A stretch of 5,791 bases of DNA from Candidatus Yonathbacteria bacterium RIFOXYC2_FULL_47_9 (GTDB lineage Bacteria; Patescibacteriota; Minisyncoccia; Phycocordibacterales; UBA1550), in the NCBI GenBank assembly GCA_001825115.1, contig MHUY01000030.1, forward strand, positions 1-5,791, read 5' to 3'. Position numbers and translations under genes: made by a program. Positions 1 to 5,213 of the stretch are shown piece after piece. Under the pieces are notes generated by a model. It did not search any database. It worked only from the letters and a program-made list of their open reading frames with translations, and was not told the origin of the DNA. Every line of letters begins with the position of its first letter. Within the stretch, counting starts at the first letter, position 1.

Positions 1-10
1 CTCACCCTAC

Positions 11-47
11 CAAAAATAAGGGCCTAAGTGTTAACACACTTAGGCCC
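11..47 (-). terminator. Intrinsic terminator of the tRNA-Ile transcript
   Basis: A perfect 12-bp inverted repeat (20-31 with 36-47, arm GGGCCTAAGTGT) surrounds a 4-nt loop. Read on the minus strand, the GC-rich stem is followed at once by TTATTTTTG, the U-tract expected of a Rho-independent terminator. It starts 7 nt beyond the tRNA CCA end, so it most likely ends the tRNA transcript. The plus-strand side has no comparable T-run, so termination should be mainly on the minus strand. Confidence 0.88.
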
Positions 48-53
48 AATATT

Positions 54-130
54 TGGTGCGCGATCCAGGACTCGAACCTGGGACCTCGTCATTATCAGTG
101 ACGCGCTCTAACCACCTGAGCTAATCGCGC
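54..130 (-). tRNA. tRNA-Ile (anticodon GAU)
   Basis: Isoleucine tRNA reading AUC and AUU codons. On the minus strand a full cloverleaf is visible. The 7-bp acceptor stem pairs GCGCGAT with ATCGCGC. The D-arm has GCTC/GAGC with GG in the loop. The anticodon stem CGTCA/TGACG encloses loop CTGATAA, giving anticodon GAT at 94-96. The variable loop is short, and the T-arm is CCAGG/CCTGG around TTCGAGT. The discriminator is A and the CCA tail is encoded (54-56). It stands alone, not between 16S and 23S rRNA genes as tRNA-Ile(GAU) often does, and has its own promoter and terminator. No intron is present. Confidence 0.97.
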
Positions 131-146
131 TTTCTAGCACTTGGAG

Positions 147-175
147 AATATACCAGAAAACCTCCTATTTCGCAA
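147..175 (-). promoter_or_regulatory. Promoter of tRNA-Ile (extended -10)
   Basis: The minus strand reads TTGCGA (170-175), a 17-nt spacer, then TATATT (147-152) preceded by TGG, giving TGnTATATT. The -35 matches TTGACA at 4 of 6 positions. The predicted start is near position 140, about 10 nt before the mature tRNA 5' end at 130, a sensible short leader for RNase P. The -35 box overlaps that of the divergent murD promoter. Assigned from sequence only. Confidence 0.68.
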
Positions 176-198
176 TGGTTCCAGGTATCTGCTATGAT
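169..198 (+). promoter_or_regulatory. Promoter of the murD-murC-rsmI operon (extended -10)
   Basis: The -10 hexamer TATGAT (193-198) is preceded by TGC, a complete TGnTATGAT extended -10. A -35-like TTCGCA (169-174, 4 of 6 matches) lies 18 nt upstream. The predicted transcription start is about 205-206, at or next to the ATG at 206. This argues against the two upstream in-frame ATGs (194 and 197), which lie inside the -10 box. Confidence 0.62.
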
Positions 199-205
199 GG
201 GGGAT

Positions 206-1555
206 ATGAACGAGATGGACTACAAAACTTTTTTTAAAGACAAAAAGATCACCATGCTGGGTCTCGGGCTTTTGGGGCGTGGGGTCAATGTGGCAAAGTT
301 TCTTGCAGAGCTCGGTGCGGAGTTGACCATTACTGATCTTAAGGATACTCAAGCGCTCGCCCCTTCGCTCAAACAACTCACTAAGTTTAAAAACATTCGC
401 TATGTGCTCGGGGAACACGATCTCGAGGACTTTAAAAATTGCGATATGGTCATCAAGGCCGCAGGAGTGCCGCTTGGTTCTCCGTACATCGCCGAGGCGA
501 AGAAGAATGATATTCCTGTTGAGATGGATGCGTCACTGTTTGCAAAGTTCACACCCGCAACGATTGTCGGCGTAACGGGGACGCGTGGTAAGTCGACGGT
601 GACCCATCTTTTGAAACATATACTCGATATTGCGTATCCAGGACATGTTTTTGTTGGCGGTAATGTGCGTGGTATGGCAACGCTCCCGCTCCTTAAAAAA
701 ATAAAGATAGGGGATGTGGTAATCCTCGAATTGGACTCATGGCAAATGCAGGGATTTGGCGATGCCAAGATTTCTCCGCACATTTCAGTCTTTACGAATT
801 TTCTCCCTGATCACCTGAACTACTACAAGGGGAACATGAAGAAATATTTTGACGACAAGGCAAATATTTTTAAATACCAAAACGAAGATGGCGCGCTAAT
901 TGTGGGCGATCAGGCGGCAAAGGAAATTACCGAGCTGTTTAAAGGAAAAATAAAAAGTATTGTGTTGGTGGCACGAAAAAATATCGTACCAAAAACATGG
1001 AAGATAAAAATTCCGGGGGAGCACAATCGAGCGAATATTGCCTGCGCTATGGCTGTGTGTCAGGAGCTTGATCTCGATCTGCAAACAATCAAAAAAGGAG
1101 TTGAGAGTTTTGTGGGTGTGCCAGGACGCCTGGAGCTTGTTCGTACGGTTGGTGGGGTGAAATACTACAACGATACCACTGCCACGACACCAGACGGCAA
1201 CAGGGTGGCACTGACGGCACTTAAAGAGAAAGAGGGGAAGAACATCGTGCTCATTGCAGGTGGCGCTGACAAAGAGCTCGACTACACCGACATGGCAAAG
1301 CTTGTCCACAAGACGGTAAAAGGACTCGTACTCATCGAGGGTGCCGCAACAGAAAAACTCCTTGACCTCATTCCTAAAAAAACTTCGTACCCTGTTTTTA
1401 TTGTTGGTTCAATGAAGGACGCCCTTCGACAAGCTCAGGACTGCGCCCAAAAAGGGGACACCATACTTCTCTCTCCGGGGGCGGCAAGTTTTGGTGTCTT
1501 TAAAAATGAATTTGATCGTGGTGATCAGTTTGTAAAATTTGTGAAGAATCTATGA
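206..1555 (+). CDS. murD: UDP-N-acetylmuramoylalanine--D-glutamate ligase (MurD)
   Basis: Cytoplasmic Mur ligase that uses ATP to add D-glutamate to UDP-MurNAc-L-Ala, the second amino acid of the peptidoglycan stem. It has 449 aa from this start, normal for MurD (about 440-450). Order: N-terminal Rossmann-like UDP-binding domain with GLGLLGRG (19-26); ATP-binding P-loop GVTGTRGKST (122-131); ELDSWQ (175-180), equivalent to ELSSFQ; LPDHL with His203; Lys218, at the position of the carbamylated lysine; GEHN (271-274); C-terminal domain with PGRLE (306-310), NDTTATTPD (322-330), GGADK (352-356) and a final SPGAASFGVFKNEFDRGDQF block. In-frame ATGs at 194 and 197 fall inside the predicted -10 box, so I start at 206; 215 is also possible. 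There is no clear Shine-Dalgarno. The stop overlaps murC by 4 nt (ATGA), suggesting translational coupling. Oddities: Arg replaces the usual Asn in GTNGK, and Thr325 and Glu435 sit where E. coli MurD has D-Glu-contacting Lys319 and Phe422. Confidence 0.93.
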   Translation: MNEMDYKTFFKDKKITMLGLGLLGRGVNVAKFLAELGAELTITDLKDTQALAPSLKQLTKFKNIRYVLGEHDLEDFKNCDMVIKAAGVPLGSPYIAEAKKNDIPVEMDASLFAKFTPATIVGVTGTRGKSTVTHLLKHILDIAYPGHVFVGGNVRGMATLPLLKKIKIGDVVILELDSWQMQGFGDAKISPHISVFTNFLPDHLNYYKGNMKKYFDDKANIFKYQNEDGALIVGDQAAKEITELFKGKIKSIVLVARKNIVPKTWKIKIPGEHNRANIACAMAVCQELDLDLQTIKKGVESFVGVPGRLELVRTVGGVKYYNDTTATTPDGNRVALTALKEKEGKNIVLIAGGADKELDYTDMAKLVHKTVKGLVLIEGAATEKLLDLIPKKTSYPVFIVGSMKDALRQAQDCAQKGDTILLSPGAASFGVFKNEFDRGDQFVKFVKNL

Positions 1556-2859
1556 GTGAAGCATTTCTCAGTAATATCAAAGCCGCACACTTCATAGGTA
1601 TTGGTGGAATCGGTGTGTCGGCTGTTGCACGCATGATGCTCGAGCGGGGAGTGAGCGTGAGTGGTTCAGACCGTGCACCATCGTTAGTAACCGAAAAACT
1701 CACCGCACTCGGCGCGCATATTTTTTTCGGGCATGATGCAGCACACCTGCCCGAGGATGCAAGCATTGTCGTGTATTCTCCTGCGATACCCGACGAAAAT
1801 CCCGAGCTGCGCGCTGCGCGCGAGAGGGAAGTACCAACCTATTCATATCCTGAGGCGCTCGGTATGATATCGCGCGGTATGCGCACGGTTGCTATTGCAG
1901 GTACGCACGGCAAGACTACCACAACCGCAATGATTGCCGATGTGCTCGTAGGTGCACATCAGAGTCCAACGGTCATTGTAGGGAGTCTGCTTAAAAAAAC
2001 GGGTTCAAATTTTATTGCCGGCACGAGTGATATTTTTGTCGTCGAGGCGTGCGAGTACAAGCGTTCTTTTTTGAATCTGTCGCCAGAGATTTTGGTTATT
2101 ACCAATATCGACAACGATCACCTCGACTATTACGGATCTATTGAGGGGATACAAACGGCATTCGCCGAGCTTGTTCAAAAAGTTCCCGCGTCGGGGGCTG
2201 TTGTATGCAATCCCAATGACCCTCTCGTAGCACCCGTGCTTGCGAAAGCAGTTGCGCATATCGTTGATTACACAAAGGAAAATCTTAATACAGAACTCGC
2301 TGTTTCAGGGGAGCATAATATTAAAAACGCAAAAGCGGCGCTTGTGGTAGCGCGGCTGTTGGACGTCGAAGAAGGGGAGGCAGTGAGCTTTCTTGCAAAG
2401 TTCGAAGGTACCTGGCGACGCATGGAGAACAAGGGGGTCACTGCTTCGGGTTCGCTGGTGTACGATGATTACGCGCATCACCCTACAGAGATAAAAGCAA
2501 CTCTTCAGGGGTTTCGCGCAAAGTATCCGGAAGGGAACATTCGTGTCGTGTTTCAACCGCACTTATACTCGCGCACCAAGCTTTTGCTTGATGATTTTGC
2601 TCAAAGTTTTGGTGACGCGAATGAAGTGATTGTCGCATCGATTTACGCAGCGCGCGAGGCGAGTGACCCGACTGTTACTGCAGAGATTCTTGCGCAGCGC
2701 ATTATGGATGAACAAAAGACCCCAGGGCTTCGCGTATGGGCGATGATTGATTTTATAACCATTGAAAATTACCTCCGCGAAACCGAGGCAAAAGGTGATA
2801 TTATAGTCACCATGGGCGCAGGGGATATTCATAAAATAGGGGAAGCACTTATTAAATAA
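1552..2859 (+). CDS. murC: UDP-N-acetylmuramate--L-alanine ligase (MurC)
   Basis: Cytoplasmic ATP-dependent ligase that adds L-alanine to UDP-MurNAc, the step before MurD. It has 435 aa, close to short Gram-positive-type MurC (about 430) and shorter than E. coli (491). Visible motifs: FIGIGGIGVS (14-23) in the UDP-binding domain; P-loop AGTHGKTTTT (116-125); EACEYKRSF (165-173), a variant of the usual EADESDxSF; TNIDNDHLDYY (184-194); GEHN (253-256) for ATP; C-terminal DDYAHHPTE (305-313), FQPHLYSRT (334-342) and GAGD (422-425). HHPTE and FQPHxxSR mark MurC/Mpl. The context with murD and the absence of Mpl hallmarks favour MurC. Only about 12 residues separate VDY (238-240) from GEHN, where most MurC proteins carry a longer stretch, so the central domain is trimmed. 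The start overlaps the murD stop and no real Shine-Dalgarno precedes it, consistent with coupling to murD translation. Confidence 0.94.
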   Translation: MSEAFLSNIKAAHFIGIGGIGVSAVARMMLERGVSVSGSDRAPSLVTEKLTALGAHIFFGHDAAHLPEDASIVVYSPAIPDENPELRAAREREVPTYSYPEALGMISRGMRTVAIAGTHGKTTTTAMIADVLVGAHQSPTVIVGSLLKKTGSNFIAGTSDIFVVEACEYKRSFLNLSPEILVITNIDNDHLDYYGSIEGIQTAFAELVQKVPASGAVVCNPNDPLVAPVLAKAVAHIVDYTKENLNTELAVSGEHNIKNAKAALVVARLLDVEEGEAVSFLAKFEGTWRRMENKGVTASGSLVYDDYAHHPTEIKATLQGFRAKYPEGNIRVVFQPHLYSRTKLLLDDFAQSFGDANEVIVASIYAAREASDPTVTAEILAQRIMDEQKTPGLRVWAMIDFITIENYLRETEAKGDIIVTMGAGDIHKIGEALIK

Positions 2860-2862
2860 TTT

Positions 2863-3549
2863 ATGGCAACACTTTTTGTTATCGGCACACCGATCGGCAA
2901 CCTCGAGGATATTACCTTGCGTGCTTTGCGGGTACTCAAGGAGGTTGACCTCGTTTTGTGTGAAGACACGCGGATGACCGCGCGCTTGTTTTCAAAATAC
3001 GACATCGCGACACCAAAGATGAGCTACCATGCGCAGTCAAAGCTCTCAAAGTCAGATAAAATTTTGGCACTCCTTGAAGAAGGGAAAAACCTTGCGCTGG
3101 TATCAGATGCGGGGACGCCATGCATTTCAGATCCCGGTTCGCTTCTTCTTGCACAGGTGCGCGAGAAGTTTGGTGACGCGGTTGTCATCGTGCCTATCCC
3201 CGGACCGTCAGCACTCATTACAGCCCTCTCAGCGGCAGGTATTTCGGTTGCAGAGTTCACATTCCTTGGGTTTCTTCCGCACAAAAAAGGTCGCGAGACA
3301 CTCTTTAAAGAGATTGCCGCATCCTCACGTGTGATGGCATTCTATGAATCGCCACATCGTATTGAAAAAGCACTCGAGTCGCTTGAGAAATTCTGTGGAG
3401 CCGATCGCGGCGTCATTGTCGCACGCGAGCTCACCAAGATTCATGAAGAATTTGTGCGGGGTACGGCCACAGAAGTACGCGCGCATTTTACCCAAAACCC
3501 CGATCGTGTGCGCGGCGAATTTGTCGTGATCGTGGAGGGTAGAATATAG
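2863..3549 (+). CDS. rsmI: 16S rRNA (cytidine(1402)-2'-O)-methyltransferase RsmI
   Basis: SAM-dependent tetrapyrrole-methylase-fold enzyme that 2'-O-methylates C1402 of 16S rRNA in the decoding centre, tuning start-codon choice and fidelity. Nearly every family signature is present: GTPIGNLEDIT (8-18), CEDTR (33-37), SDAGTPCISDPG (81-92) in the SAM-binding core, PIPGPSALITALS (111-123), FLGFLPHKKGR (134-144), YESPHRI (161-167) and RELTKIHEE (188-196). It has 228 aa against 286 in E. coli. The methylase domain is complete and the protein stops soon after it, so the small C-terminal helical domain of many RsmI proteins is missing. It starts 3 nt after the murC stop with no Shine-Dalgarno, so it is probably the last gene of the mur operon. 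TATTAA (2850-2855) could be a weak -10 of its own. No convincing intrinsic terminator follows. Confidence 0.95.
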   Translation: MATLFVIGTPIGNLEDITLRALRVLKEVDLVLCEDTRMTARLFSKYDIATPKMSYHAQSKLSKSDKILALLEEGKNLALVSDAGTPCISDPGSLLLAQVREKFGDAVVIVPIPGPSALITALSAAGISVAEFTFLGFLPHKKGRETLFKEIAASSRVMAFYESPHRIEKALESLEKFCGADRGVIVARELTKIHEEFVRGTATEVRAHFTQNPDRVRGEFVVIVEGRI

Positions 3550-3606
3550 TATTTTGAATACGGAATCTAGGCAACTCTCTATTCTATATTCTAACTTCCA
3601 TATTCT
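3541..3606. repeat. AT-rich iterated TATTCT/AGAATA words after rsmI
   Basis: TATTCT occurs three times (3580-3585, 3587-3592, 3601-3606) and its complement AGAATA/GAATA twice (3541-3546, 3556-3560). This creates two inverted repeats: AGAATATAG (3541-3549, including the rsmI stop) with CTATATTCT (3584-3592), a perfect 9 bp; and GAATACGGAA (3556-3565) with TTCCATATTC (3596-3605), 9 of 10. Their order is A-B-A'-B', so they cross and cannot form one simple hairpin. Neither has a following T-run, so this is not a standard terminator. Function unknown; possibly drifted simple-sequence spacer. Confidence 0.5.
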
Positions 3607-3623
3607 GCCCAATTTGGTACACT
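3595..3623 (+). promoter_or_regulatory. Promoter of the membrane protein/DUF4015 unit (extended -10, leaderless)
   Basis: TACACT (3618-3623) preceded by TGG gives an extended -10, TGGTACACT. The -35 region is poor (CTTCCA at 3595-3600, 3 of 6), so the TG motif would carry recognition. With the usual 7-nt distance, transcription would start at 3630, which is exactly the A of the next ATG. The mRNA would therefore be leaderless. Confidence 0.58.
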
Positions 3624-3629
3624 AGGCAT

Positions 3630-3857
3630 ATGTCAAAGCATACAGCAATAATTTTTCTCGGTATTTTAGTGATCGTGGTTGCCGCATCAGGTTTTCCTCC
3701 ATTTTTGCGCACAACCCTCCTCGTCCTTTCTGGGTTAGGTGTTGTAGTAATCGGATACCTTTCTTCGGTTACCTATTGCAGTAACTGCAAAAAACTCATC
3801 GACGAAGCAGATCAGGCGCTTCCTCTTCCTCCTGAAGACACGACCATAACCTCATGA
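3630..3857 (+). CDS. Small two-helix membrane protein with CxxC motif
   Basis: 75-aa protein that I do not recognise as a named family. Residues about 5-21 and 28-48 are strongly hydrophobic, giving two transmembrane helices joined by a short GFPPFLR turn. A polar tail follows with CSNC (50-53), KK and an acidic, proline-rich end. By the positive-inside rule (Lys3 and His4 before helix 1, Lys54-Lys55 after helix 2) both ends should face the cytoplasm. CxxC could bind metal or be redox-active, but a single CxxC is weak evidence. Support for a real gene: a dedicated extended -10 promoter placed exactly, a good membrane-protein pattern, and an ATGA overlap with the next gene. That overlap implies coupled translation and perhaps a shared envelope role. 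No Shine-Dalgarno, consistent with a leaderless start. Confidence 0.8.
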   Translation: MSKHTAIIFLGILVIVVAASGFPPFLRTTLLVLSGLGVVVIGYLSSVTYCSNCKKLIDEADQALPLPPEDTTITS

Positions 3858-5143
3858 ATCGCAAGCACAAGAATTTTTTAATGGCGGGAACATTTGCAGT
3901 CGGATCATTTTCCGTCTTTTATTTTATGCCGATGCTTTTTTCGGTTGACTACACAGCGGGACAACAAGAGAAGCAACAAGAGGGACAAGTCAAAGCAGAA
4001 AAAAAGGTTGCACAGGTTGGAGGAGAGATGTCGACCTCTGCTGTTGTAGAAAAACCAGCTATCGTCAAGCCCGAGATTGTGGTGACACACATAGATACCC
4101 CTCAACCACTCAAGGGTGTTTATATGAGTGCGTGTTATGCGTCTACGCCATCGCTACGCGCAAAAATGGTAAAGATGATTGACGACACGGAGCTCAACGC
4201 CGTTGTGATCGATGTCAAAGACTACACGGGAACTATCGCTTATGAGCCTACCGATCCCAAGCTTACGGACACTCAGGGGACTGGATGTCGTGTGAAAGAC
4301 ATGCAGGCATTTGTTGCATCGCTTCATGAAAAAGGTATTTATGCTATCGCGCGCGTTACCGTATTTCAGGATCCGTACTATACCAAGGCGCACCCCGAGC
4401 TCGCAGTCAAGCGTGCCTCAGACGGTGGTGTTTGGAAAGACCGCAAAGGTCTAGCCTTTATTGATGTTTCCGCAAAACCATACTGGGAGTATATTGCAGC
4501 GCTCGCACACGACGCCTATTCGGTAGGGTTCGATGAGATAAACTTCGATTACATTCGTTTTCCTTCGGACGGCAATATGAAGGACATCGCGTACCCGTGG
4601 ACAAAGAACACTCCTAAAGCCGTTGCCCTTGAAAATTTCTTTTCATACTTGAGTCAGGAGGTAAAACCATCAGGTGCGGTCATCTCCGTCGACCTCTTTG
4701 GTATGACGACAACTAACACCGACGACCTAAACATTGGACAGGTCCTTGAACGCGCGATGCCGTATTTTGATTACGTGATGCCGATGGTATATCCCTCGCA
4801 CTACCCGCCCAATTTTAACGGCTGGAAAAATCCCAACACTCACGTCTACGACCTTATCAAGTTTGTAATGACACGAGGGGCCGATCGTGCGGCAGCAGAT
4901 ATTACAACCGTTGAACACTTTGGTGGCGTGCGGGTGGGTACCACAACGCCAGTGGTCTACACAAAAGATGTTTACCCGCGTGACAAGATGCGCCCATGGC
5001 TTCAAGATTTTGATTACGGTGGCAATTACGGCCCTGTCGAGGTTCGCGCGCAAATCAAAGCAACATACGATTCGGGACTCTCTAGTTGGGTACTTTGGGA
5101 TCCTTCAAACAAGTACACTCCGTCAGCACTCAATCCGTCATAA
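3854..5143 (+). CDS. Exported DUF4015-type TIM-barrel protein, putative glycoside hydrolase
   Basis: 429-aa protein with an N-terminal signal anchor (hydrophobic about 8-30 after RKHK). A Gln/Glu/Lys-rich linker (about 36-80) then leads to a domain resembling the DUF4015 putative glycosyl hydrolase family (Pfam PF13200, from memory). Family-like blocks: KGVYMSACYA (87-96) as first strand, NAVVIDVKDYTG (115-126), GIYAIARVTVFQDP, PELAV, and GFDEINFDYIRFPSDG (225-240), whose Asp/Glu residues are the best catalytic candidates. Later come DYVMPMVYPSHY, RPWLQDF and a terminal SGLSSWVLWDPSNKY. The enzyme is probably held at the outer face of the cytoplasmic membrane and may act on wall or surface polysaccharide; no substrate is demonstrated from sequence and family activity is unproven to my knowledge. 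The only cysteines are Cys94 and Cys145, both exported, a candidate disulfide. It overlaps the 75-aa membrane protein by 4 nt, has no Shine-Dalgarno, and its stop lies at the edge of a terminator. Confidence 0.85.
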   Translation: MNRKHKNFLMAGTFAVGSFSVFYFMPMLFSVDYTAGQQEKQQEGQVKAEKKVAQVGGEMSTSAVVEKPAIVKPEIVVTHIDTPQPLKGVYMSACYASTPSLRAKMVKMIDDTELNAVVIDVKDYTGTIAYEPTDPKLTDTQGTGCRVKDMQAFVASLHEKGIYAIARVTVFQDPYYTKAHPELAVKRASDGGVWKDRKGLAFIDVSAKPYWEYIAALAHDAYSVGFDEINFDYIRFPSDGNMKDIAYPWTKNTPKAVALENFFSYLSQEVKPSGAVISVDLFGMTTTNTDDLNIGQVLERAMPYFDYVMPMVYPSHYPPNFNGWKNPNTHVYDLIKFVMTRGADRAAADITTVEHFGGVRVGTTTPVVYTKDVYPRDKMRPWLQDFDYGGNYGPVEVRAQIKATYDSGLSSWVLWDPSNKYTPSALNPS

Positions 5144-5178
5144 ACAAAAAATCGCGCATGGTGCGCGATTTTTTGTTT
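5142..5178. terminator. Strong bidirectional intrinsic terminator
   Basis: A perfect 17-bp inverted repeat (5142-5158 with 5162-5178) has a 3-nt TGG loop. The GC core CGCGCA/TGCGCG is flanked by A6 on the left and T6 on the right, so a U-tract follows the GC stem on both strands. The left arm begins inside the TAA stop of the DUF4015 gene. It ends that transcript and separates it from the gene starting at 5214. Confidence 0.93.
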
Positions 5179-5204
5179 GTGTCGAGATGTGCTTGTGATA
5201 TACT
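5177..5204 (+). promoter_or_regulatory. Promoter of the Cys-repeat membrane protein gene (extended -10)
   Basis: TATACT (5199-5204) preceded by TGA makes a complete TGATATACT extended -10. The best -35 candidate is TTGTGT (5177-5182, 3 of 6, 16-nt spacer), which overlaps the last bases of the terminator arm. Predicted transcription start is near 5211, leaving a leader of about 3 nt before the ATG at 5214. Confidence 0.6.
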
Positions 5205-5213
5205 TTTTGTATC

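Noticed and set aside
1..10. Possible feature upstream of the tRNA terminator
   Set aside because: Too short to assign to anything; no codon pattern or motif seen.
54..130. tRNA-Ile as an integration (att) site
   Set aside because: No integrase gene and no duplicated tRNA 3' end elsewhere in the window; flanking genes are housekeeping.
194..205. Upstream in-frame ATGs at 194 and 197 as the murD start
   Set aside because: They fall inside the predicted TATGAT -10 box and add only four non-conserved residues; kept as an alternative if the promoter call is wrong.
400..783. Minus-strand open frame of 127 codons inside murD
   Set aside because: It lies opposite a strongly conserved MurD region including the P-loop; its translation shows no recognisable domain and no own promoter or ribosome site.
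896..1309. Minus-strand open frame of 137 codons inside murD
   Set aside because: Antisense shadow of the MurD central and C-terminal domains; the translation looks random.
1552..1555. Alternative genetic code with TGA as glycine
   Set aside because: TGA serves as stop in two ATGA overlaps (murD/murC and 3854-3857), and both proteins end where their families or downstream genes predict.
3549..3561. GTATT/AATAC mini-hairpin as the rsmI terminator
   Set aside because: Only five A-T-rich pairs with a 3-nt loop and no following T-run; too weak for intrinsic termination.
4887..5198. Plus-strand open frame of 103 codons overlapping the end of the DUF4015 gene
   Set aside because: Out of frame with the clear DUF4015 C-terminal motifs, and it passes through the terminator.
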